From NCBI RefSeq assembly GCF_049065735.1, contig NZ_JBAKHD010000005.1, forward strand, positions 62,001-126,000: a stretch of DNA of 64,000 nucleotides, in the 5' to 3' direction. Of the stretch, positions 1 to 7,004 are shown piece by piece; position 1 is the stretch's first letter; every line of letters starts with the position of its first letter. This DNA is from Paramesorhizobium sp049065735. GTDB lineage: Bacteria; Pseudomonadota; Alphaproteobacteria; Rhizobiales; Rhizobiaceae. A program made the translations under genes and the position numbers. The notes under the pieces were generated by a model, which worked only from the letters and a program-made list of their open reading frames with translations, had not been told where the DNA came from and searched no databases.

Positions 1-733
1 GCGCGGTGGTGTAGGCGAAGGCGGCATATTCAGAGATGGGCGCGTTGTCGCCTTGTTCGTGGCCGTAGGAGGTGAAGGCCTTTTGATTGAAAGAAACGAT
101 AGAAGCGCCAGCGCTTTGCGCGCCCCACACGCCTTTGATCGACGGGTGCAGCCGTGCCACCGGGCCGAGCTTGCCGGTAACCAGACAGATTTGCTGATTT
201 TCATCACTTCCGCCAGAAATTTGTTTCCACAATTCCTTCGCGGCGCTCCGTTCATGGAGCCAGAGATTTCGGCGGCGATCAGTTTCCAGACAAAATACGA
301 TGTTTTGATCTTTCAGTTCTTCTGTCCAGAATGGCGGGACGAACTGATCTGGCGTCCATTGCCGTAGGAACAGGAGAAATGCTTTTAGGCCGGTATCTTC
401 CGTGCCAGCTAGGGCCTTCTCGTGATATTCCTTGAAGGCAGCATGCTCGCGAATTGTCCGCCCTCCAACTTCAGCCTTTACGCCGAGCGAATAGGCAGTC
501 TTATCCCACAAGAAGTTCGGCGCGATATTGGATGCCCGCTTCACCGGCTGCGGTACCAGCATCTGGCGCGGCCTACGCTTTTTACCTTCTCCTTCCAGCC
601 ACGACGTGACGCTTGCCACGGACCCATCTTCACGGAGGCCAACCACAACGCCAATATTCTGAGATGAGAAACCGAAGGGCGGAGCGTGGGGTAGACGTTC
701 ATAAGCACGAACGAGCGAGGCGAGGATGCTCAT
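1..733 (-). CDS. cas8c: CRISPR-associated protein Cas8c (Csd1), type I-C, 3' part outside the window
   Basis: The reverse strand reads open from an ATG at 733 to the window edge, giving about 244 residues of the large Cascade subunit of a type I-C system. It begins MSILASLVRAYERLP and contains the family's NFLWDKTAY stretch (around residue 73) and, near the end, LVTGKLGPVARLHPSIKGVW followed by a GAQSAGASIVSFN motif, which I recognise from Csd1/Cas8c. In type I-C this subunit recognises the PAM and helps unwind target DNA. The start overlaps the cas5c stop by four bases (ATGA), so the two genes are translationally coupled. The remaining type I-C genes (cas7, cas4, cas1, cas2) and the array are expected beyond the left edge. 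Confidence 0.93.
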   Translation of the reverse strand, partial: MSILASLVRAYERLPHAPPFGFSSQNIGVVVGLREDGSVASVTSWLEGEGKKRRPRQMLVPQPVKRASNIAPNFLWDKTAYSLGVKAEVGGRTIREHAAFKEYHEKALAGTEDTGLKAFLLFLRQWTPDQFVPPFWTEELKDQNIVFCLETDRRRNLWLHERSAAKELWKQISGGSDENQQICLVTGKLGPVARLHPSIKGVWGAQSAGASIVSFNQKAFTSYGHEQGDNAPISEYAAFAYTTA

Positions 734-1437
734 GATCGGACCTCACGCTTGAAGATTTCCGGAGAGCCCGGGCGGGGTACGTTCATTACGCCGTTGCGTA
801 ACACCGCATCAAAGAGCAAAGAGGGTTTGCCTTTGGCTTGATGATCTATGTCCCATAGCATTAGACCGAGCCGACGCTCCTCGCCGAAGCCAAGATTCCT
901 TGTGCGCTCCCTCGGCTCCGGCGTCGGTGCGTCAGGTTCGATCAGTTCGAAATAAGCAGCGAATTCCCGAGTTCCGAGGCAGGGTTGATGAAAACTTTGT
1001 CCACGCCGTGCCCGCCGGTTAAATATGTCGAGATGCTTACCCTCGGTTTCTGTAATTTCGGCCTTCGAAGTCAACTCAAAATGGGCGGCAATGACGTATT
1101 CAGGTTTTACCAGAACTGTTGCTGCACGCTGTTGACGATCTTCATCTACAAGCGAGTGTAGCCCGTCCAAGCTACCGCGTTTCATGGCGCTCATCGCTTT
1201 GTCCGCCGATATAGGGGTCCCCACTTCATTGCGGCGGATCGATTGGAAGCGGGGAGGTTCCAAAATGTGAATGGCGTCAACTATCCACCGGATTGCCGGC
1301 TTCCAATGTATCGCTTCGAGTATTCCGCGTGCGGCCGAAGGCGTCATGACCTCATAGGAGAGCCGCTCAGCCTTGTTTTCGGCGCGCGTAAAACACGCGT
1401 AATTTCCCCAAACTCTTAGTCGGATGCCGTACGTCAT
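730..1437 (-). CDS. cas5c: CRISPR-associated protein Cas5c (Cas5d), type I-C crRNA endonuclease
   Basis: This 235-residue protein is the type I-C Cas5, which cuts pre-crRNA and stays on the 5' handle inside Cascade. The N-terminus MTYGIRLRVWGNYACFTRAE and the later VMTPSAARGILEAIHWKP and RRNEVGTPI stretches are typical of the family, as is the C-terminal RRLGLMLWDIDH. I chose the ATG at 1437 because an ACAGGAG ribosome site sits directly upstream and the family starts here; an 18-codon upstream extension is possible but has no support. Downstream it overlaps cas8c by four bases. Upstream, a 207-bp gap separates it from cas3 and holds a crRNA-like element that appears to target this gene's promoter region. 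Confidence 0.93.
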   Translation of the reverse strand: MTYGIRLRVWGNYACFTRAENKAERLSYEVMTPSAARGILEAIHWKPAIRWIVDAIHILEPPRFQSIRRNEVGTPISADKAMSAMKRGSLDGLHSLVDEDRQQRAATVLVKPEYVIAAHFELTSKAEITETEGKHLDIFNRRARRGQSFHQPCLGTREFAAYFELIEPDAPTPEPRERTRNLGFGEERRLGLMLWDIDHQAKGKPSLLFDAVLRNGVMNVPRPGSPEIFKREVRS

Positions 1438-1459
1438 CTCCTGTCCCCTATTACCTATT

Positions 1460-1478
1460 TTCTTCTTATTGGAAGCGA
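1460..1478 (+). promoter_or_regulatory. Protospacer-like target with TTC PAM over the putative cas5c promoter
   Basis: Bases 1463-1478 read TTCTTATTGGAAGCGA and match the first 16 bases after the solitary CRISPR-like repeat (1585-1600) at 15 of 16 positions. The one mismatch is at position 6, a position that is flipped out and does not pair in type I crRNA-DNA hybrids. The three bases before it (1460-1462) are TTC, the usual type I-C PAM. The site lies 26-41 bp upstream of the cas5c ATG. A weak minus-strand promoter (TTGCCA at 1491-1486, 17-bp spacer, TAAGAA at 1468-1463) would have its -10 inside this site. The match is seen directly; repression is inferred. Confidence 0.7.
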
Positions 1479-1510
1479 AAAAGTTTGGCAACAGAGAATT
1501 AGTTTTTCCG

Positions 1511-1570
1511 ATGTGCGTGATGAAGAAATGCCATAAAGCTGCTTATTCAAGGGAGGTCGCTCCAAGGTGA
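1511..1570 (+). CDS. Possible 19-codon mini-ORF overlapping the CRISPR-like repeat
   Basis: An ATG at 1511 opens a 19-codon frame, MCVMKKCHKAAYSREVAPR, that stops inside the solitary CRISPR-like repeat at 1570. It has two AGG arginine codons, one the last sense codon. CreTA modules pair a crRNA-like antitoxin with a tiny toxin transcript whose mini-ORF uses rare arginine codons, so this frame deserves mention. No clear ribosome site precedes it, it overlaps the repeat, and a frame this short occurs easily by chance. I do not claim it is translated. Confidence 0.12.
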   Translation: MCVMKKCHKAAYSREVAPR

Positions 1571-1584
1571 GCGTGGATCGAAAC
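1556..1584 (+). repeat. Solitary degenerate type I-C CRISPR repeat
   Basis: This 29-base unit starts GTCGCTCC and ends GAGCGTGGATCGAAAC, the two halves of a typical 32-nt type I-C repeat, but with a shortened loop. CGCTC (1558-1562) pairs with GAGCG (1569-1573). It lies between cas3 and cas5c, away from any array, and no second copy follows within 100 bp. The organism's true array repeat is not in the window, so identity to it cannot be measured here. Confidence 0.75.
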
Positions 1585-1604
1585 TTCTTTTTGGAAGCGA
1601 TTGT

Positions 1605-1645
1605 AAAAAAGCGGCGGTTCTGCCCTCGCAGAACCGCCGCTTTTT
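1605..1645. terminator. Bidirectional rho-independent terminator between the crRNA-like RNA and cas3
   Basis: A perfect 12-bp stem (GCGGCGGTTCTG at 1611-1622 with its complement at 1629-1640) has a 6-base loop. A T5 run follows on the plus strand (1641-1645) and an A6 run precedes it (1605-1610), so it can end the crRNA-like transcript rightward and cas3 leftward. It means cas3 and cas5c-cas8c are probably separate transcription units. Confidence 0.85.
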
Positions 1646-3903
1646 CAGATGATGGAATTCTCGTTGGTGAGATATTCTCCGTTCTCCCATAAGAGCCCCA
1701 CTTCATGGCTGTAGAGGCTGTCATTCTGCAAGACAGCGAACTGATCGCCGCGAAGGTCGGGCTCAACAAAATGGACGTAGCCGTTCTGAATCAGCAGATC
1801 GCGTGCCTTGGGCGGTGTCTGCACGATGTAGCCTTGCAGTCTTCGGGCGATGGAGCCGGACGGGATGTTTTCAAACGCCAGATCGGCCACCGCTTTGCGC
1901 GCCGTTTCGTCGCCTGCGACGATGACCGGCACCATGCTGCTGTCGATCATGCGGAAGTCCGCCGCCACGGTGCGGAAGGCAAAGTCGGTTCCATCAGGCG
2001 TCACGGAAAACCGGTCGAGGAATGGCTTGCCCAATCCTTCCTCCCCTTTGCGCCAGTACACCTCGCCGAAATAATCCTCTATGGCTTCGATCGAGAGGAG
2101 ATCGTCGTGACGGCTGAGCATGCGCTGCATGTCTTCAACCAGTCCCTTTATCTCCACCGGGATTGGATAGCCGGCCGCTGAAAATACGCTGACGATGCTA
2201 TCCTCGACGGGCCGTTTACCCTCTCTGTTACATCTGCCTGCGGCTTGAATTATTTGGTCGAGTCCCGCTTCCGCACGCCAGACCTTTGGAAAATCGATGT
2301 CGACGCCCGCCTCGATCAGGCTGGTGGCGATGACGCGGACGGGTAGGTTGTCTTTGAGCTGCTTCTTTACGTCGGCGATGATGTGCCGCCGGTCCACGGC
2401 ATATTGCCGCGTCGTCAGATGCACGAGGCCGGAAAGCTCCGCCGCCTGTGCCTCGCGGAACAGTTCGAGCGCGTGCTTGCGGCTGTTGACGATGACAAGC
2501 GCCTGCTGTTCCCCGCTTAGCGCTTCAATGAGATCGCCATTGGTCATTTCTCCGGTGAAACGGATATGCGCGCGGCGCAGTCGCCGGGCTAGACCTTGCG
2601 GGTCAGGGGCCAGTTCGCGGCCCGCAAGCGGCAGGCCGACCGGATGGCCTTTTTCGAAATTGTCCGCGTCCAGCGCCGGCTGGGTGGCGGTGCATAGCAC
2701 GATGGTGCATCGGCAGATCCGCGCGAGCGCATCGAGCGTTCGCGCGCACGGGACCAAGAGATGGCGCGGGATTGTCTGTGCTTCATCGAGAATGATGATG
2801 CTGCCCGCAATGTTGTGCAGCTTGCGGGCGCGGGAGGGGCGGGCGGCGAACAGGCTTTCGAAGAACTGCACATTGGTCGTCACCACGATCGGCGCGGACC
2901 AGTCCTCCATAGCGAGCTTCAGCTTGTCGCCGCGTTCGCGCGCATTCTTCGAATCGAACTCTTCCTCATCGATCGCAGAGTGATGTTCTAGGACGTGCTC
3001 TTCTCCACCGAAGTCCAGAATTTTGCGGAAGATATCCGCTGTCTGTTCGATGATCGAAGTGAACGGAATGGCATATATGATCCGCGTGTGGCCATAAGCC
3101 TTTGCGTGATCGAGCGCAAAGCCAAGCGAGGTAAGCGTCTTGCCGCCGCCTGTGGGTACGGTAAGGGTAAACAGACCGGGTTCCAGCGCCGCCTGGCTGC
3201 GCGCATGATCGAGGATTTCCCGACGCAGTGGCGAAAGCTCGCTGTCCTTTGGCATCCCGGCCATATGGCGGTCGAAGCGATCGAGGAAATCCGGCAGCAA
3301 CTCTTGCAGGGACTTCCATTTTCTGTCCGGTTCGCGTCCTTTAAGGGCCTCGGCATACCGTTCTGTGTCCTTGCGATCCGCATCCACGAGGCAGGAGAAC
3401 AGCATCCGAGTGAGAACGGAAAGCACGAAGGCCGGATAGGGCTGGCGCATCGCATTCAGGAGCACATCGGTGGAAAGCCCGGTGAAGTTGGGCGCGAGTT
3501 CGTCCTCCCAGACCGGATCGGGCCGGTTGCTGAATTCCTTCAGGCGGTGATGCAGGCAATGTGAAAATTCATTGCGCCGGTCAGGCAGGCCCGCATGGTG
3601 GCCTGCGATGCAATAGGCAAGGAGTTCAGCCATCCATTTGTCCGGACCTGTCGTGCGCTCCAGCAGTAGCGCTGCGCCTGCCGTGGAATGATCGACCGGA
3701 TTGGTGGACCCTTCCAGCCGCGCCAGGAATGCCAGCGTATATTTGCCGAGATCGTGGAAAAGCCCGGCCATATAGGCGGCTTGTCCGAGACCGAGCAGCT
3801 CGGCCATGGCGCTTGCCATTTCCGCCACCGCCAGCAAATGGTCCTTAAGTGTCTGCCAGTCGGATTTATCCGGCTCGTTTCCCGTATGTGCGTAATAACG
3901 CAT
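1645..3903 (-). CDS. cas3: CRISPR-associated helicase-nuclease Cas3, type I-C
   Basis: This 752-residue protein is the target-degrading nuclease-helicase of the CRISPR system, recruited once Cascade is bound to DNA. An N-terminal HD nuclease domain shows H22 and the H50-D51 pair in AGLFHDLGKY, with a later GHH at 101-103. The SF2 helicase follows with Walker A PTGGGKT (250-256), a DEAQ box (372-375) and motif VI QAAGRCNREG (552-561). Length and order are those of an intact Cas3. I chose the ATG at 3903 because MRYYAHTGN is the family's usual start and a GGGGGGAG ribosome site lies 7 bases upstream; 25 extra codons in frame upstream look unused. The gene ends at a bidirectional terminator rather than running into cas5c. 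Confidence 0.96.
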   Translation of the reverse strand: MRYYAHTGNEPDKSDWQTLKDHLLAVAEMASAMAELLGLGQAAYMAGLFHDLGKYTLAFLARLEGSTNPVDHSTAGAALLLERTTGPDKWMAELLAYCIAGHHAGLPDRRNEFSHCLHHRLKEFSNRPDPVWEDELAPNFTGLSTDVLLNAMRQPYPAFVLSVLTRMLFSCLVDADRKDTERYAEALKGREPDRKWKSLQELLPDFLDRFDRHMAGMPKDSELSPLRREILDHARSQAALEPGLFTLTVPTGGGKTLTSLGFALDHAKAYGHTRIIYAIPFTSIIEQTADIFRKILDFGGEEHVLEHHSAIDEEEFDSKNARERGDKLKLAMEDWSAPIVVTTNVQFFESLFAARPSRARKLHNIAGSIIILDEAQTIPRHLLVPCARTLDALARICRCTIVLCTATQPALDADNFEKGHPVGLPLAGRELAPDPQGLARRLRRAHIRFTGEMTNGDLIEALSGEQQALVIVNSRKHALELFREAQAAELSGLVHLTTRQYAVDRRHIIADVKKQLKDNLPVRVIATSLIEAGVDIDFPKVWRAEAGLDQIIQAAGRCNREGKRPVEDSIVSVFSAAGYPIPVEIKGLVEDMQRMLSRHDDLLSIEAIEDYFGEVYWRKGEEGLGKPFLDRFSVTPDGTDFAFRTVAADFRMIDSSMVPVIVAGDETARKAVADLAFENIPSGSIARRLQGYIVQTPPKARDLLIQNGYVHFVEPDLRGDQFAVLQNDSLYSHEVGLLWENGEYLTNENSII

Positions 3904-4202
3904 AATGCGCTCCCCCCGCCCGAATCGTTTGCCTTGATTCCCCGGACGAATGTTCCACTTTTCGGATTTTTCTGGCAATAGGAGTGAAACCCACGGTGGC
4001 GGAATTTCATCGTTCTGGCATCGATCGGCCGTTCACGGGCGCGTGAGGCGAAGATGGGCGGTCGGGCAATAAATGCAACAAATTGTGCGCCCGCACGTTC
4101 AATCATTCTTCCGCCACATGTGTGGCCCATAGCCCACCGGCTCGTTCGAACAGAATCGAAAAAATGGACGGGCCACGAAGTACTTGAAGGAGTTACAGGG
4201 AA

Positions 4203-4742
4203 ATGAAGAAGATTGTTGCCGCAGCGCTTGCCGCTCTTCCGGTTCTGGCATTCGGCGGAACCGCCCTTGCGGCCGATATGGTTCGCGAAGCGCCGATCCA
4301 GCAGGTGCCTGACCAGCGCGATGGCGTTCGCATCGGTTATCTCGATTGCCACGTTGCCGGCGGTGTCGGCTATGTGCTGGGTTCGGCGAAAGAGATGGAT
4401 TGCGTCTTCAAGTCGACTATGGGTGGGGCCGAGCCGCTCGACCATTATAACGGTGTTATCCGTAAAATGGGCGTAGATCTCGGCTTTACGACCGAAGGGC
4501 GCATCATCTGGGCTGTTTTCGCACCGACCGCCGGCTATCACCACGGCTCGCTCGCCGGCCTCTATCAGGGTCTGAGCGTGCAGGCGACTGTCGGCCTCGG
4601 CGTCGGAGTGAATGTGCTTACCGGTGGTACCGCCGGCTCCATCCAGCTGCAGACGGTGAGCGTGGAGGGCCTCAAGGGCCTGAACGCTGCGGCCACGGGC
4701 ACTTCCGTGACGCTGACCCCTGCCGTGGCGCCCGCAGGCTAA
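4203..4742 (+). CDS. Secreted DUF992 family protein
   Basis: The product has 179 residues with a clear signal peptide (MKKIVAAALAALPVLAFGGT, cleavage likely after ALA near residue 23). The mature part resembles DUF992 proteins of Rhizobiales: an IGYLDC start, GGVGYVLGSAKEMDCVF, a GLDLGFTTEGRIIW-like core and a glycine-rich LAGLYQG/GLGVGVNVLTGG C-terminal half. Two cysteines in the mature part (about 56 and 74) could form a disulfide. No function is established to my knowledge. An AAGGAGTTACAGGGAA ribosome region precedes the ATG. The gene stands alone, divergent from cas3, and ends in a strong terminator. Confidence 0.85.
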   Translation: MKKIVAAALAALPVLAFGGTALAADMVREAPIQQVPDQRDGVRIGYLDCHVAGGVGYVLGSAKEMDCVFKSTMGGAEPLDHYNGVIRKMGVDLGFTTEGRIIWAVFAPTAGYHHGSLAGLYQGLSVQATVGLGVGVNVLTGGTAGSIQLQTVSVEGLKGLNAAATGTSVTLTPAVAPAG

Positions 4743-4756
4743 GCTTCAGGCCACAA

Positions 4757-4792
4757 AAAGCCCCTCCCTACGGAAGCCAAGGGAGGGGCTTT
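4757..4792. terminator. Rho-independent terminator after the DUF992 gene
   Basis: AAAGCCCCTCCCT (4757-4769) is followed after a 10-base loop by its exact complement (4780-4792). A short A run before and T run after the stem let it work in both directions. It sits 15 bp past the DUF992 stop. Confidence 0.8.
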
Positions 4793-5012
4793 GAACGTGC
4801 TGCTCGCGTGCCTGAAGACCCAAGGTACGAATTCCGGATATCCCTGCGAGCGCCGGTTTCTTATTTTTCACGCATATTTTATCCCGTTTCGGTCCCGCCG
4901 CAGTGGGCGAGGTGGTCGAGTATCCGGGAAGGCAAGAGCAGGATAAGCCGAACGGGATATCCTGCCCTCTCGTTTCCACATGCGCGGCTTAGAAATCGCG
5001 GCCAGGGGAATA

Positions 5013-5453
5013 TCAGGCGGCCTTCTTGCGCGGCTTTACCACTTCCGCCTTGGCTTTGCGCCCCAGCCCCATCTGCTTGGCAAGGTTCGAGCGGGTCGCG
5101 GCATAGTTGGGCGCGACCATCGGGTAGTCGGCGGGGAGATCCCACTTTGCGCGGTATTCTTCGGGCGTCATTCCGTAATGGGTCATCAAGTGGCGCTTGA
5201 GCGACTTGAACTTCTTACCGTCTTCCAGGCAGATGATGTAGTCATCAGTCACGGACTTCTTGACCGGCACCGCGGGCGTGGGCTTTTCAGCGGGCAGTAC
5301 AGGCGCTTCCATTATCAGGCCGGAAAGCGAGGCATGGATCTCCGCGATCAGGGCTGGCAGGTCGTTCGCCGCAACCGGATTGTTGGCCACATAGGCCGTG
5401 ACGATCTCGGCGGTGAACTCGATGATTTCGCTCTGGTTCTTTTCTTCCAACAT
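5013..5453 (-). CDS. mucR: Ros/MucR family transcriptional regulator
   Basis: This 146-residue protein is a MucR-type DNA-binding regulator, which in rhizobia and Brucella represses exopolysaccharide, flagellar and virulence genes by binding AT-rich DNA. The prokaryotic zinc finger is visible in CLEDGKKFKSLKRHLMTH, followed by the conserved YGMTPEEYRAKWDLPADYPMV. The second zinc ligand is aspartate rather than cysteine, giving the Cys-Asp-His-His set known in MucR relatives. The basic tail GRKAKAEVVKPRKKAA is typical. I chose the ATG at 5453 because AGAGGAG lies 8 bases upstream; a seven-codon extension has no ribosome site. The gene is monocistronic. Confidence 0.92.
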   Translation of the reverse strand: MLEEKNQSEIIEFTAEIVTAYVANNPVAANDLPALIAEIHASLSGLIMEAPVLPAEKPTPAVPVKKSVTDDYIICLEDGKKFKSLKRHLMTHYGMTPEEYRAKWDLPADYPMVAPNYAATRSNLAKQMGLGRKAKAEVVKPRKKAA

Positions 5454-5894
5454 TTTAGGCTCCTCTAGAATCATTATTGTTTTGTGGCATGCGAGTAATA
5501 GTTTTCAGCAGTCCGCGCAACGGGGCAAGAGGAATGTTCCCAGTGTTCTTATCAGCCAGTAAACGCGAATCTGCTATCCCTAGTGGTAATACGGAAATCT
5601 GGCCCTTTATATGGCTTTATGAGCAATTCCACCGCAGTAAAAACGATAAATGCGGTATACGCATGGTTTAAGCCTGACGCGATCCAGCATTTCCATTTGA
5701 GCCGGCCATTTCTGAATTCTCCGCGCGTAAACAAAACAGATGAAATGCAGTGGCCTCACAGAATGAAATAGGTAGAGCTTGGTGCAGCTGCAATCGCTAA
5801 ATTAAAAAAGATTCATGTGCGCCTGGCGGTAGAAAAGGGCGCCGGGATGGCGGGGCTTGGGCACCCTTGCCTCAGCCCCGCCCAAGAGAGCCGA
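5454..5894. other. Intergenic region upstream of mucR
   Basis: About 440 bp of mixed, partly AT-rich sequence lies between mucR and the next minus-strand gene. Short open frames on both strands lack ribosome sites and look spurious. A 9-bp inverted repeat (GGCGGGGCT at 5849-5857, complement at 5874-5882) could end the gene at 5895, though no adjacent T run supports it. I see nothing else. Confidence 0.5.
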
Positions 5895-6719
5895 TCATTG
5901 CGTCGCGGCGGTGACCGGAGCGGTGAGACAGGCTGTGAGGCGGGCAGGCGTACGGCCGATGATAGCGCCGAGGGCCGCGGAATTCTCCGTATTCGCCACA
6001 TAGCTCAGATAATCGCGATCATTGGTGCCGAACTCCGCTATGCCGCAGGAGGAGGCCATCGTGGTTTCGGCCTGTTTCCAGAGCGTGGCGATGATTTTCG
6101 CGGTCTTTGGTTGGTTCAGCCCTTGCCATGTTTCGGGATGGTTCTTTCGCGCTTCGTCCGCATAAGCCGTCACGAATGCCATCATCGCCGCGAGGCCGTC
6201 GCGATGATCGGGCCGGTTGTCGCCGGTGTGAACGGATGTGAGCCGGACAGCAGAGTTCAGATCATGGCTGAAGGCATTGAGCTCATCCAGGAGAAACATG
6301 AAATTATCCGCCGACGATGCCGCGCCCGGCTTCAGATAGGTTTCGATGAAGAGCGGATCCTGGAACCGCCTCTCCATCTGGCCGGCGATTTCCTGCGGCG
6401 CGAAGAAGCTCTCGGTTTCATGCGGGCGGGGAAGGCTGGCGCCGCCGATAAGCGGATAAGCATCCCGCTCCTCCGTCAGCGTATGCACGGATTCATGGAC
6501 TGCCGTCGCAAGATCGAGCTGCACGTCCTGACAGGTGATCCATGTCGTGAACTGATCCTTGTCCTGCATTGCCCGGTATATCGCATAGCCCTCGGGAGAT
6601 AGCTTCTGAAGGCCGCGAAGAGCCGCCGGGCGGCAGTCAGTATTCGACGCGGCGGCGGCCGCCTCGGAAAGACCAAACAGGCTCAGAAGAACCGCACCCA
6701 CTCTTATCGTCGCTCTCAT
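5895..6719 (-). CDS. Secreted putative zinc metallopeptidase-like protein
   Basis: I do not recognise this 274-residue protein by name. It has a signal peptide (MRATIRVGAVLLSLFGLSEA, cleavage near residue 24) and a hydrophilic exported body. The stretch LDLATAVHESVHTLTEE carries HESVH, a match to the HExxH zinc-protease motif, and a glutamate-bearing helix (FLLDELNAFSHDL) about 75 residues later could supply the third ligand as in gluzincins. I take the ATG at 6719 because AAGGAACG lies upstream and the signal peptide starts here. HExxH occurs by chance, so protease activity is only a suggestion. The gene is divergent from the basic repeat protein at 7005. Confidence 0.65.
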   Translation of the reverse strand: MRATIRVGAVLLSLFGLSEAAAAASNTDCRPAALRGLQKLSPEGYAIYRAMQDKDQFTTWITCQDVQLDLATAVHESVHTLTEERDAYPLIGGASLPRPHETESFFAPQEIAGQMERRFQDPLFIETYLKPGAASSADNFMFLLDELNAFSHDLNSAVRLTSVHTGDNRPDHRDGLAAMMAFVTAYADEARKNHPETWQGLNQPKTAKIIATLWKQAETTMASSCGIAEFGTNDRDYLSYVANTENSAALGAIIGRTPARLTACLTAPVTAATQ

Positions 6720-7004
6720 ATTTTCGTTCCTTATAATATTTAGAATTTTAGGAAGATAAAGAAAGAATGCATATGAATTTGTCTGGATAGTGGCCAAGTA
6801 AATCAATAGCAAATCATAAAATACTTAGAAACTTAGTAAAAATTATCAGTAATATTTTAAAGTAGAATAGTGGTGTTTTGGATTTCCTTTGTACATTCGT
6901 AAGTATTATCGACTAGATTTCGCTGCGTTAGGTCTTTTCAGTAGGGGGAAACTGAGGGCTTAGTTCTGTGATGTGTATCTTGTGTAACTCTAGGAGACAG
7001 AGTC

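Larger units (their letters stand above)
1556..1645 (+). ncRNA. crRNA-like regulatory RNA (CreR/CreA-type) between cas3 and cas5c
   Basis: A single CRISPR-like repeat (1556-1584) is followed by a guide-like stretch starting at 1585 and then by a strong terminator (1611-1645), with no second repeat. Cas5c cleavage at the base of the repeat hairpin would leave an 11-nt handle TGGATCGAAAC (1574-1584), the handle length known for type I-C. The first 16 guide bases match a TTC-flanked site just upstream of cas5c (1463-1478), mismatched only at position 6; pairing then stops. A short match of this kind would let Cascade bind without Cas3 cleavage. Known analogues are the CreA antitoxins and Cas-regulating crRNA-like RNAs. 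No convincing promoter is visible upstream, and transcription is not shown. Confidence 0.68.

Noticed and set aside
1241..1251. Second partial match to the crRNA-like guide inside cas5c (TTGGAAGCG)
   Set aside because: Guide positions 1-7 do not match and no TTC lies at the right place, so Cascade would not be expected to bind.
1705..2181. Plus-strand frame within cas3
   Set aside because: It lies wholly opposite conserved Cas3 helicase sequence and has no ribosome site or family pattern.
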